Assembly (NCBI RefSeq): GCF_000170955.2
Contig: NZ_ABCY02000001.1
Location: 124,001-188,000, forward strand
Length of the DNA: 64,000 bases
DNA from: Borreliella valaisiana VS116
Lineage (GTDB): Bacteria > Spirochaetota > Spirochaetia > Borreliales > Borreliaceae
Reading direction: 5' to 3'
The notes below the pieces were generated by a model, which saw nothing but the letters and a program-made list of their open reading frames with translations, was not told the DNA's origin and searched no databases. Positions 56,052 to 64,000 of this stretch are shown piece by piece; position 1 is the stretch's first letter, and every line of letters begins with the position of its first letter. The translations under genes and the position numbers were made by a program.

Positions 56052-57913
56052 ACAGAAAAATTTAGAACTACCTTATTTTTAGGATTTGAAAAATATATAA
56101 ACAAAACAGTAATATCAGTACTTCTTATTCCAGGAATCCGACTTGCTTGAGCAAGAGTAGCTGGTTGCACCTTGGAAAATTTCTCTCTAGCTTCTTTTGA
56201 AAGGCCTTCAATGACCTCATAATTAAAATCAAATGGAAGCTTGACAAGTTCTAGATTATGAAGTTTTTTAATCAAATCTTTTTGTCTATTAATATAACCT
56301 TCATATTTAACATCAAATTCAACTTGCTCTAAAATTACTTTTGAATCATTTAAACTTGGATCAATCTTTATCAGATTATCTAAACTAACAGAAGGATCTT
56401 TTAAGATATGATAAAAATCTTTACTAACATGTTTTTTTAATTGTTCATTGGAAACATCTTTTAAACTAAGACGCCTTTGCTTTAAAAGTTCCTTTATCTC
56501 TTCAACTCTACTTTTCTTAAAAAGATATCTTGAATATCTATCCTCATCAACAAGCCCGAGATCATACCCAATCTTAATCAAACGCTTATCACTAGTATCG
56601 TGCCTTAAATTAAGTCTGTGCTCAGCCCTAGAAGTAAACATTCTGTAAGGTTCTTTAGTGCCTTTGGTAACAAGATCGTCAATAAGAACTCCAATGTAAG
56701 AACTAGTTCTTGTTAAAATCATTGGCTTTTTATTTTGAAGTCTAAGAGCGGCATTAATTCCAGCCATTAACCCTTGAGCTGCTGCTTCTTCATATCCTGA
56801 AGAGCCATTGGTCTGACCCGCTATAAAAAGCCCTTTAACTCTTTTGCTCTCAAGATTTGGATAAAGTTCAATTGGATTTATATAATCATACTCAACAGCA
56901 TAACCAGGCCTTGTAATAACAGCATTCTCAAGTCCTTCAATACTGTTGATCAATTTTTGCTGAATATTTTCAGGCAAAGATGAGCTAAGGCCATTAAGAT
57001 ACATTTCTTCCGTATTAAATCCTTCAGGTTCAATAAAAATTTGATGTCTATCTTTATCTTTAAACTTTATTATCTTATCCTCAATAGAAGGACAATATCT
57101 TGGACCATTACCAACAATCTCACCAGAATAAAGGGGCGACAAGTGCATATTTTCACTGATTATTTCGTGAGTTCTTTTATTCGTATAGGTCACATAACAT
57201 GAAAGTTGAGATTTATCTAACTTGTCATTTGAAAAAGAGAAGGGAATAATATCTGAATCTCCAAATTGAACCTCAGTCTTTGAAAAGTTCACACTTTTTT
57301 TATGAATTCTTGCTGGAGTACCCGTTTTAAGCCTACCCATTTCAAATCCAAGACCACGCAAAGTTTTATCAAGTCCATAAGCAGAAAATTCAGCAAGTCT
57401 ACCCATATTAGCTCTATACTCACCAATAAATATTTTACCTCTAAGAAACGTTCCTGTTGTAAGCACTACAACGCTTGCTCTAAACTTATTGCCCCGCTCT
57501 GTAACAACACCTTCAATTTCATTTCTCATAGAATTAAGAAGAAAATCAACAACCGTATCTTGAAAAAGATCAAGATTGTCTTGACGCTCCAAAGTTTCTT
57601 TGGCCTTGGTTTGGTACATTAATTTATCAGCTTGGGCACGTGGAGCTTGAACTGCAGGACCACGGCTTTTGTTTAAAACTCTAAATTGAATCATACTAAA
57701 GTCAATAATACGACCCATTTCACCGCCAAGAGCATCAATTTCTCTAACCATATTACCCTTAGCAAGTCCACCAATAGCAGGATTGCAAGAAAGCTTACCA
57801 ATTGTATCTAAATTTTGAGTAATCATTAAGGTTTTAAAATTCAACCTTGAAAGAGCAAGAGCAGCTTCAATCCCTGCATGCCCTCCTCCAATAACAATTG
57901 CTTCAAAATCCAT
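56048..57913 (-). CDS. mnmG: tRNA uridine-5-carboxymethylaminomethyl modification enzyme MnmG (GidA)
   Basis: 621 residues from the ATG at 57913 (SD GGGGAAA); an in-frame ATG six codons upstream overlaps mnmE. FAD-binding motif [15 protein letters not shown] at the N-terminus, [42 protein letters not shown] and the GidA motif LKTGTPARI. With MnmE it modifies U34 of several tRNAs using FAD and a folate. The C-terminal helical domain ends [20 protein letters not shown]. Lies 2 bp after mnmE. Orthologue of BB0178. Confidence 0.97.
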   Translation of the reverse strand: MDFEAIVIGGGHAGIEAALALSRLNFKTLMITQNLDTIGKLSCNPAIGGLAKGNMVREIDALGGEMGRIIDFSMIQFRVLNKSRGPAVQAPRAQADKLMYQTKAKETLERQDNLDLFQDTVVDFLLNSMRNEIEGVVTERGNKFRASVVVLTTGTFLRGKIFIGEYRANMGRLAEFSAYGLDKTLRGLGFEMGRLKTGTPARIHKKSVNFSKTEVQFGDSDIIPFSFSNDKLDKSQLSCYVTYTNKRTHEIISENMHLSPLYSGEIVGNGPRYCPSIEDKIIKFKDKDRHQIFIEPEGFNTEEMYLNGLSSSLPENIQQKLINSIEGLENAVITRPGYAVEYDYINPIELYPNLESKRVKGLFIAGQTNGSSGYEEAAAQGLMAGINAALRLQNKKPMILTRTSSYIGVLIDDLVTKGTKEPYRMFTSRAEHRLNLRHDTSDKRLIKIGYDLGLVDEDRYSRYLFKKSRVEEIKELLKQRRLSLKDVSNEQLKKHVSKDFYHILKDPSVSLDNLIKIDPSLNDSKVILEQVEFDVKYEGYINRQKDLIKKLHNLELVKLPFDFNYEVIEGLSKEAREKFSKVQPATLAQASRIPGIRSTDITVLFIYFSNPKNKVVLNFSV

Positions 57914-57915
57914 AT

Positions 57916-59310
57916 TTATTTCCCCAAACAAAAATTCTTAAACATATTGTTAAGAACATCTTCACTACTAACTTCTCCTGTTATTTCCCCTAAACAGTTA
58001 ATAATTTCATAGGCATCAAATGCTAACATATCATAACTTACTTGGCGATCAATTTTACTCAATAAATCTAAAATCAAAGCATAAGCCTTCTCTAAAAGTT
58101 GAATCTGGCGTCTTGATGATATTATTATATCATCAAGACCAATCTCTACTCTCTCATAAGAGATTAACGCCCTTATTTTGTCATAAAGAATATCTATTCC
58201 TTCTAAATTTTTAGTACTAATCATTATCAAATTTGAAGAATTTAAAACACTAGAGCGAACAAATTCCTCAGTAGATTTATTTATTTTTAAATCTATTTTA
58301 TTTAAAACGAATAATATTTTACTATTAGATTTATTTGAATCAATAAATGAGATATCGTCTCTTGTTAAATTTGAATTAACATCGATAACATAAATTACTA
58401 AAGATGCTTCTTTTATTAAAGAATTACTTTTCTCAATTCCCAATCTCTCAACAAAATTGTCAGCATCTCTAAGTCCCGCTGTATCAAAAAGATTAAATAA
58501 AATACCATCAAGTTCAAAACTTGCTTCAATATAATCTCTTGTAGTACCAGGATATGAAGATACAATTGATCTATCTTTTTTGAGAAATAAATTAAATAAC
58601 GAAGACTTTCCAGCATTAACAGAACCTGCTAAAACCAAAGTAACACCATGATCAATTTTTTCATAAATCTTATAAGAATTAATTAATTTTTTAAGCTCAG
58701 CTTTACTATTTAAAATCAAATCAAAAGGAATGTTAATCTCATGGTCATCAACCTCATAATCAAGGTAAACACTAACAGCTGAGAGAAAATTTAAAATATT
58801 TTTTTTTATTGCATCTATTTTAACAAACAAGGCTCCAGAAAGCTTATTAACTGCAAGAGAATAAGTTTTATTGGTTTTGGCAAAAACAATCTCATTAATT
58901 GCTTCTGCCTTTGTAAGATCAATTTTTTTAGCAAGAAATGCACGTAAAGTAAATTCACCAGGCTCAGCCATCCTAAACCCACTTTTTAAAAACAAATCTA
59001 TAATCTTTTTAATTCCAACCACAGAACCATGGGCCATAACTTCAATAGCATCTTGCCCTGTAAAGCTCTTTGGTGCTCGATACAAGCAAACAACAACCTC
59101 ATCTACCTTGCAATTATTCTCACGATCTAATATATAACCATAATGAATTGTATTTCCAGAGGCTGAACTAAGAGCCGAATGATTTGAAAAGATTTTAGAA
59201 AATTTAGAAATAGAAGAAGCACCGCTACTACGAATCACACATAAAGCGCTACTTAAAAAAGGAGTTGCAAGAGCTACAATATCATCATCTCTCTCAAAAA
59301 GCTTACTCAT
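57916..59310 (-). CDS. mnmE: tRNA modification GTPase MnmE (TrmE/ThdF)
   Basis: 464 residues. N-terminal folate-binding domain ([41 protein letters not shown]). G domain: G1 [14 protein letters not shown]2/G3 [19 protein letters not shown] and FDTAGLRD, G4 LNKIDLK. The C-terminal catalytic C-x-G-K appears as NFCLGK at the very end. It partners MnmG in wobble-uridine modification. It is divergent from the flagellar operon; an extended -10 lies 10 bp upstream. Orthologue of BB0179. Confidence 0.97.
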   Translation of the reverse strand: MSKLFERDDDIVALATPFLSSALCVIRSSGASSISKFSKIFSNHSALSSASGNTIHYGYILDRENNCKVDEVVVCLYRAPKSFTGQDAIEVMAHGSVVGIKKIIDLFLKSGFRMAEPGEFTLRAFLAKKIDLTKAEAINEIVFAKTNKTYSLAVNKLSGALFVKIDAIKKNILNFLSAVSVYLDYEVDDHEINIPFDLILNSKAELKKLINSYKIYEKIDHGVTLVLAGSVNAGKSSLFNLFLKKDRSIVSSYPGTTRDYIEASFELDGILFNLFDTAGLRDADNFVERLGIEKSNSLIKEASLVIYVIDVNSNLTRDDISFIDSNKSNSKILFVLNKIDLKINKSTEEFVRSSVLNSSNLIMISTKNLEGIDILYDKIRALISYERVEIGLDDIIISSRRQIQLLEKAYALILDLLSKIDRQVSYDMLAFDAYEIINCLGEITGEVSSEDVLNNMFKNFCLGK

Positions 59311-59320
59311 ACCTTAATGC

Positions 59321-59326
59321 ATTATA
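59321..59326 (-). promoter_or_regulatory. extended -10 promoter for mnmE-mnmG-rsmG
   Basis: Minus strand TGTGTTATAAT (TGn plus perfect -10) lies 10 bp before the mnmE ATG at 59310, giving a very short leader containing AAGG. Confidence 0.5.
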
Positions 59327-59349
59327 ACACAATAAAAACCAAAGTTGAT

Positions 59350-59378
59350 TTGTAAATATATTTACAATGACTTATAAT
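59350..59378 (+). promoter_or_regulatory. flagellar (flgN-flgK-flgL-fliW-csrA) promoter with an 18-bp palindrome over the -35
   Basis: TTGTAA (59350-59355), 17 bp, TATAAT (59373-59378). The sequence 59350-59367, TTGTAAATATATTTACAA, is a perfect palindrome covering the -35 and much of the spacer, located between two divergent promoters. It looks like a possible operator, but AT-rich DNA makes chance palindromes more likely. Confidence 0.5.
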
Positions 59379-59391
59379 TAATTTTATCAAA

Positions 59392-59886
59392 ATGAAAGCA
59401 AAACTTGAAATTGAACTAAAAGAAGTTTTAAAAAAAGAACTTCTCTTAGTAGAAGAAATATATAAGTCATACTTAAAAATAAAAGAAAATATCGACAATA
59501 AAAATGAAATGGGGCTTAAAGATATTGTAAATAAAACAAAAATATCACTTGTAAGTTTTAAAGAAGTTGAAAGCGAAAGAAACGAAATTTGGAAAAAATT
59601 TACCAAAAATGAAAACTTTGAGTCAACTTACGAAGCTATAGAAAAATTGACTACAATTTGCAAAAAAGAAATATACGACTATCTACATAGATTGAAAATT
59701 GGAATACTTAATATCAAAAATTTAAACTGCATAATACAAACCTATGTAAACACATCCCTTGACATGTTATCAATAATATTTCAAGATATCCAAGAAAGTG
59801 TAGAAAATGTAACTTATAAAAACCCTTATGGGCCAAAAATTGGGCGCTCAAACGAAGCTTCCGTTTTAATAAATAAAAAACTTTAA
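59392..59886 (+). CDS. FlgN-like flagellar chaperone
   Basis: 164 residues, almost entirely alpha-helical and charged, no signal peptide ([51 protein letters not shown]). The tail is polar with [10 protein letters not shown]. Size, helical pattern and position directly upstream of flgK match FlgN, the export chaperone for the hook-junction proteins FlgK and FlgL. Similarity is structural and positional only, so I leave the gene symbol empty. There is no ribosome-binding site before the ATG and the predicted leader is about 7 nt. Orthologue of BB0180. Confidence 0.72.
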   Translation: MKAKLEIELKEVLKKELLLVEEIYKSYLKIKENIDNKNEMGLKDIVNKTKISLVSFKEVESERNEIWKKFTKNENFESTYEAIEKLTTICKKEIYDYLHRLKIGILNIKNLNCIIQTYVNTSLDMLSIIFQDIQESVENVTYKNPYGPKIGRSNEASVLINKKL

Positions 59887-59897
59887 AGGAGTTTAGA

Positions 59898-61781
59898 GTG
59901 GATTCAACATTCTCAGGAATAGAAATTGGCAAAAGAAGTTTATTTGCACACAAAGATGCCATGAATACAGTTGGACACAATTTATCCAATGCTACAAAGC
60001 CTGGATATTCAAGGCAAAGAGTAACAATGAAAACCACAACCCCTCTTTATGCTCCACAATTAAACAGAGCTAAAAAGCAAGGACAATTGGGTCAGGGAAT
60101 CATGGTTCAATCTATAGACAGAGTAAAGGATGAACTACTTAACACAAGGATTATTGAAGAATCGCACCGACTAGGATATTGGACTTCAAAAGACAAGTTT
60201 ATATCAATGCTAGAAGATGTTTATAACGAACCTGAAGACCAATCAATAAGAAAAAGATTAAATGATTTTTGGGAAAGTTGGCAAGATCTAGCAAATCAAC
60301 CACAAGGTTTAGCAGAAAGAAAGATAATTCTAGAAAGGGGCAAATCTTTTTGCGAAGGAATAAGGAGCAGGTTCCATTCGCTTGAAAGAATTTACATAAT
60401 GGCAAACGATGAAATAAAAATTACAACAGATGAGGCAAACAATTACATTAGAAACATTGCAAATCTTAATAAACAAATTTCAAAATCTCAAGCAATGAAA
60501 GACAATCCAAATGATTTAATGGATGCAAGAGATTTAATGGTTGAAAAATTAGGAAACTTAATAGGGATATCAATTGAGAATAAACAAGATCCTAATGAAT
60601 TTTTAATTCACTCAGAAGGAAGACACCTTGTACAAGGTTCAATTGCTAATGAATTTAAACTAGAAGCTACAAACGGACCTACCAGAACCAAATGGAACAT
60701 TTTGTGGTCAAATAATGACAAAGTTAACCTTAAAACGGGAAAACTGGGATCTTTACTTCACATAAGAGATGAAGAAATTAAAAATGAAATCGATGAACTA
60801 AATAATATAGCTGTCAACATTGTAGAGCTTGTTAACGAAATACATAGAGCGGGACATGGTATGGACAAAAAAAATGGAAGAAACTTTTTTTCTCAAGAAC
60901 TAAAACTAACTGATGCTGGTGGTCGATACGATACTAATGGAAATGGTCAATTTGATTCCGTTCATATTTTCAAAATTAATAGCACAAACGAAATATTCCC
61001 AGAAGAGAAATTAGGATTTTACGGAACTCTTAAATTTGAGGCTACAAATAGCAATGACATAATAGAAATACCTTACAATGCTCCAGATACAGTTCAAGAT
61101 GTGATAAATAGAATAAACAATTCCAATGCACAAGTTACAGCAAGAATTAACTCAGAAGGCAAGTTTGAAATAAAAGCGGTTAAAGAACAAGAAAATGAAA
61201 ATATAACATTTAAAATCAAGCATATAGAAGATTCCGGCTTATTTCTAACAAAATATACAGGAATATTAAATGAATCTGGACCTGAAGGGGCTTATGATTA
61301 TAAAAATATTGACACAATAGAAAAATTAACACCCAAGTCTACTTATTCAATCTCGCCCTTAAAAAATCCTGCAGCATGGATAAAAGTTGCAGACACGATA
61401 GACTCAGATCCTTCAAAAATAGCAGCAGGAATAAAAAATCCAACAAATGAAATATCTATCGGGGATAACCAAGCAGCACTGAGAATATCCTCTTTTGGAA
61501 ATTCACAGATTATGATTGGCAAAAATTTAACATTAAATGATTACTTTGCAAATACAGCATCAAATATCGCAATAAAAGGACAAATATCGGAAATCACAAA
61601 AGAAAGTCAATCTCAAATATTAAAAGACTTAACAGATCTAAGAATGTCTATTTCTGGGGTAAATAAGGATGAAGAACTTGCAAACATGATCGAATTTCAA
61701 CAAGCCTTTATTGCAGCAAGTAAATTTATCACTGTTTCTGCCGAACTAATAGACACAGTAATAAATAAAATGGGAGTATAA
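59898..61781 (+). CDS. flgK: flagellar hook-associated protein 1
   Basis: 627 residues, GTG start after AAAGGAG. Conserved N-terminal D0 region ([38 protein letters not shown]) and C-terminal end ([37 protein letters not shown]), which pair as a coiled coil. FlgK is the first junction protein between hook and filament. Expressed with its likely chaperone upstream (11-bp gap) and flgL downstream (2-bp gap). Orthologue of BB0181. Confidence 0.96.
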   Translation: MDSTFSGIEIGKRSLFAHKDAMNTVGHNLSNATKPGYSRQRVTMKTTTPLYAPQLNRAKKQGQLGQGIMVQSIDRVKDELLNTRIIEESHRLGYWTSKDKFISMLEDVYNEPEDQSIRKRLNDFWESWQDLANQPQGLAERKIILERGKSFCEGIRSRFHSLERIYIMANDEIKITTDEANNYIRNIANLNKQISKSQAMKDNPNDLMDARDLMVEKLGNLIGISIENKQDPNEFLIHSEGRHLVQGSIANEFKLEATNGPTRTKWNILWSNNDKVNLKTGKLGSLLHIRDEEIKNEIDELNNIAVNIVELVNEIHRAGHGMDKKNGRNFFSQELKLTDAGGRYDTNGNGQFDSVHIFKINSTNEIFPEEKLGFYGTLKFEATNSNDIIEIPYNAPDTVQDVINRINNSNAQVTARINSEGKFEIKAVKEQENENITFKIKHIEDSGLFLTKYTGILNESGPEGAYDYKNIDTIEKLTPKSTYSISPLKNPAAWIKVADTIDSDPSKIAAGIKNPTNEISIGDNQAALRISSFGNSQIMIGKNLTLNDYFANTASNIAIKGQISEITKESQSQILKDLTDLRMSISGVNKDEELANMIEFQQAFIAASKFITVSAELIDTVINKMGV

Positions 61782-61783
61782 GC

Positions 61784-63058
61784 ATGATAAATAGAGTAAG
61801 TCATCCATTAACATATGAAAATTTAAAATCCTCTGCAGCAGAGCAAGAGGCCAAAATTACAAAACTTTTAGAAAATTTATACAAAGGCGGCAAAAGGATT
61901 GTAAAACTAAGAAACGATCCAACAGGCGTTACTCATGCAATAAGACTAGATAGTGACATATTTAAGCTGAATGTATACATAAAAAATATTGGTACTTCTA
62001 AAAGCACCCTACGGTATACAGAAGGATACTTACAATCTCTTACAAATATTTTAACACGAGCCAAAGAAATTGCCATTCAAGGAGCAAGCGGAACTTACGA
62101 AGCAGACGACAAAAAAATGATATCAAAAGAAGTAAATGCTTTACTTGAAGATGCTGTTGCAATAGCAAACGCTAAAGGGCCTGATGGATACAGTATATTT
62201 TCGGGAACCAAAATTGATAGCGAAGCATTTAAAGTAACGAGAGAAAACAAAATAAGTAAAATAAGCAAAGATGGTGAAGGTCCTCAAATAATCAAAGTAG
62301 AATACAGCGGCAACCAAGCTGAAAAAAAAACAGAAGTATACAATGAAGTGCATATTTCAAATAATTATCCTGGAAATGAAATTTTTTTCTCGCAAAACCA
62401 AAATATTATCTCATCAATAAACACTAATGGATTTACCGTAAAAGAAAATACAAAAATTTATATTGACAATATTGAAATAGGGCTAACAACAGGAGATACT
62501 GCTCTTGACATTGTTGCAAAAATAAATGAATCTTCAGCGCCTGTTGAAGCAAGCATTGATCCCATTTTAAACTCATTGTCTATTAAAACTACAACGCCAC
62601 ACCAAATTTGGATAACAGAAGAAAAAGAATCAAATGTTTTACAAACACTTGGAATACTTACTAAAAACAATGATACCAAACTACCTCCTTACAACCTTTC
62701 TAGCAGTACAGAAGTTAGAAGCAGATCTATTTTCGATGCACTTATTGAGCTTAGAGATACACTTTACAATAATAAAGAAGAGCTTGTTGGAAGTAGAAGC
62801 TTGGCAGAAATTGATGAGAGCTTAAAAAGATTACTTATATCAGTTGCAGATCTTGGAGCAAAAGAAAATAGACTTGATAGAAGCTATGAAAGAATAAGCA
62901 AAGAGGCTGCAGACATGAAAGAAGATATGGTTCAATACACCGATCTTGACGTAACAAAAGCAATAACCAATTTAAATATGGCAAGCTTAGCTTATCAAGT
63001 ATCTTTAGGAATCTCTGCTAAAATAATGCAAACAACTTTATTAGATTTTATTAAATAA
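61784..63058 (+). CDS. flgL: flagellar hook-associated protein 3
   Basis: 424 residues. Flagellin-like ends: [55 protein letters not shown] at the N-terminus and [39 protein letters not shown] at the C-terminus. The middle has [20 protein letters not shown] sequence ([13 protein letters not shown]). FlgL is the second junction protein on which the FlaB filament starts. 1 bp before fliW. Orthologue of BB0182. Confidence 0.95.
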   Translation: MINRVSHPLTYENLKSSAAEQEAKITKLLENLYKGGKRIVKLRNDPTGVTHAIRLDSDIFKLNVYIKNIGTSKSTLRYTEGYLQSLTNILTRAKEIAIQGASGTYEADDKKMISKEVNALLEDAVAIANAKGPDGYSIFSGTKIDSEAFKVTRENKISKISKDGEGPQIIKVEYSGNQAEKKTEVYNEVHISNNYPGNEIFFSQNQNIISSINTNGFTVKENTKIYIDNIEIGLTTGDTALDIVAKINESSAPVEASIDPILNSLSIKTTTPHQIWITEEKESNVLQTLGILTKNNDTKLPPYNLSSSTEVRSRSIFDALIELRDTLYNNKEELVGSRSLAEIDESLKRLLISVADLGAKENRLDRSYERISKEAADMKEDMVQYTDLDVTKAITNLNMASLAYQVSLGISAKIMQTTLLDFIK

Positions 63059-63059
63059 A

Positions 63060-63452
63060 ATGATACATGAAAAAAGCATAGGATTTGATTTCCCCGAAGG
63101 GATACTTGGCTTTGAAAACATTAAAAAATTTATAATAAAAGACTCTAAATATAAACCTTTTTCTATTATGCAATCCATCAATAAAGACGTAAGTTTTTTA
63201 GTGACATCTCCTTTTAATTTTTTAAGCGAATACTTACCAAATATTCAGGAAAAAGATTGGCTGGACATTAAGGCAAAATCAGAAAACGAAAAAGTTATAC
63301 TATGTATAATCAATATGCATGTTAATGATTATAAAGATATTACAGCCAATCTGAAAGCGCCAATCATAATAAACAAAAAAAAATTAATTGGAAAACAAGC
63401 TATATGCACAAATGAAAAATATTCACTACATCATAAAGTTTTCAAGGAATAA
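63060..63452 (+). CDS. fliW: flagellar assembly factor FliW
   Basis: 130 residues. Family pattern: [21 protein letters not shown] at the N-terminus, [50 protein letters not shown], and a short tail. FliW binds flagellin and also binds CsrA allosterically, freeing flagellin mRNA from repression. It lies between flgL (1 bp) and csrA (2 bp), the layout seen in many bacteria. Orthologue of BB0183. Confidence 0.95.
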   Translation: MIHEKSIGFDFPEGILGFENIKKFIIKDSKYKPFSIMQSINKDVSFLVTSPFNFLSEYLPNIQEKDWLDIKAKSENEKVILCIINMHVNDYKDITANLKAPIIINKKKLIGKQAICTNEKYSLHHKVFKE

Positions 63453-63454
63453 AA

Positions 63455-63700
63455 ATGCTAGTATTGTCAAGGAAAGTAAATGAAAGTATCAAAATAAACT
63501 CTAATATTGAAGTTTTAATATTAGAGATAAAAAAGGATACTGTTAAAATAGCAATTAAAGCTCCTGAAAACATTAAAATATTTAGATCTGAAATTTTTGA
63601 ATTTATTATAGAAGAAAATAAAAAATCAATACTAAAAGACAAACACAATATAGGTAAAATTAAAAGTCTATTCAATCATTATTTTAAGAATGAAAATTAA
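63455..63700 (+). CDS. csrA: carbon storage regulator CsrA
   Basis: 81 residues. [48 protein letters not shown] follows the CsrA consensus, with the RNA-contacting Leu4/Arg6 (LVLSRK) and Arg44-type (FRSEIF) positions retained. The C-terminal extension is longer than in E. coli (61 aa) as in other FliW-dependent CsrA proteins, where it is the FliW contact. CsrA homodimers bind GGA motifs near ribosome-binding sites. Its 3' end overlaps the convergent tsaB by 17 bp. Orthologue of BB0184. Confidence 0.97.
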   Translation: MLVLSRKVNESIKINSNIEVLILEIKKDTVKIAIKAPENIKIFRSEIFEFIIEENKKSILKDKHNIGKIKSLFNHYFKNEN

Positions 63701-64000
63701 CCTCTGCATCACTCTGTCTTATATAAAGAGGTCCCGATAAAATATCATCACTTTTGTGATTTTTTAAGTATTTAGATATGCCGAGTTCTGTTAAAATTTT
63801 TCCAAACGAACTTAAATTTTCAATGATTTTAAATTTAGAATTGAATTCTTCGCAAACATTTTCAAGATTGTTTCCAATAAGCACTGAATTTGGATCAATC
63901 TGGCTTAGATATTCAAATAAATCTTCCTTAGAAAAACACAAAATTTTCCCTATTAATTCGCAATTTTTATAATGCCCAAGAAAATATTTACCAGCAGTAA
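63684..64000 (-). CDS. tsaB: TsaB-like tRNA threonylcarbamoyladenosine biosynthesis protein, C-terminal part
   Basis: About 105 residues, open to the right edge. The frame from the edge reads [21 protein letters not shown] and ends in [16 protein letters not shown]. The C-terminal PLYIRxSDAE motif and the preceding [11 protein letters not shown] resemble the C-terminus of TsaB, a paralogue of TsaD with an ASKHA fold that supports t6A37 modification of ANN-decoding tRNAs. I cannot see the N-terminal half, so the assignment rests on motifs and the position of B31 BB0185. Confidence 0.62.
   Translation of the reverse strand, partial: TAGKYFLGHYKNCELIGKILCFSKEDLFEYLSQIDPNSVLIGNNLENVCEEFNSKFKIIENLSSFGKILTELGISKYLKNHKSDDILSGPLYIRQSDAEVNFHS

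Noticed and set aside
1..64000. Search for tRNA/rRNA genes, CRISPR arrays, insertion sequences, prophage or plasmid genes
   Set aside because: No cloverleaf-like block, no regularly spaced repeats, no transposase or phage motif; gene order is continuous core chromosome.

Overview
The window is a stretch of chromosome from a Lyme-group spirochaete (Borrelia/Borreliella). The DNA is very AT-rich. It encodes the periplasmic flagellin FlaB with its characteristic Gln/Pro/Ala-rich central insert, an S2-type lipoprotein, Bes efflux proteins and a MoxR/VWA 'Bat' cluster. Gene content and order match, from memory, the B. burgdorferi B31 chromosome from about BB0127 (rpsA) to BB0185 (tsaB). The exact species cannot be fixed by eye. 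Locus numbers quoted below (BB0xxx) are my recollection of the B31 orthologues, not search results.

Layout. 1-7733 (minus): a long tight operon of a TPR protein, a giant GreA fusion, recA, scpA, rluB-type pseudouridine synthase, cmk and rpsA (cut by the left edge). 7.9-12.5 kb: a TPR membrane protein (+), hisS (-) and a class B penicillin-binding protein (+). 12.5-20.7 kb (minus): acyl-CoA synthetase, a 420-bp region without a convincing gene, two small coupled ORFs, and the BesB/BesA/BesC tripartite efflux pump. 20.8-24.0 kb: yidD (+) and the glycine betaine transporter proV-proW-proX (-). 24.1-27.3 kb (minus): flaB, with its terminator and regulated leader, and fliD. 27.5-29.5 kb (+): nagA-nagB. 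29.5-32.9 kb (minus): secA-sodA. 32.9-37.7 kb (+): envelope proteins, including two S2-family paralogues, then alr. 37.7-45.9 kb (mostly minus): a repeat-rich exported protein, a 55-aa plus-strand gene, a large unknown protein, a Na+/Ca2+ exchanger-family protein, a glycoside-hydrolase-like protein and malQ. 46.0-48.0 kb: OmpA-like protein (+), dksA (-), infA (+). 48.0-55.4 kb (minus): a seven-gene MoxR/DUF58/VWA/TPR/BatD operon. 55.4-59.3 kb (minus): mnmE-mnmG-rsmG. 59.4-63.7 kb (+): a flgN-like gene, flgK, flgL, fliW, csrA. tsaB (minus) runs off the right edge.

How the parts fit. The window holds three members of one flagellar control loop: FlaB, whose mRNA leader carries GGA motifs in a small hairpin and at the Shine-Dalgarno, plus CsrA and its antagonist FliW. 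Envelope maintenance is the other theme (SecA, PBP, Alr, YidD, RND pump, lipoproteins, OmpA-like protein), with salvage metabolism (NagA/NagB, fatty-acid activation, betaine uptake, MalQ). Most genes lie on the minus strand. Minus-strand genes look G/T-rich and plus-strand genes A/C-rich, as expected from the strong replication-strand bias of Borrelia. I see no mobile element, CRISPR array, prophage, tRNA or rRNA.

The region is ordinary core chromosome. Points worth a second look: the GreA fusion, an apparent AUU start on besC, a 47-aa ORF coupled by TAATG, a 420-bp region with an orphan Shine-Dalgarno, several genes whose promoter sits almost on the start codon without a ribosome-binding site, and an 18-bp palindrome between the mnmE and flagellar promoters.
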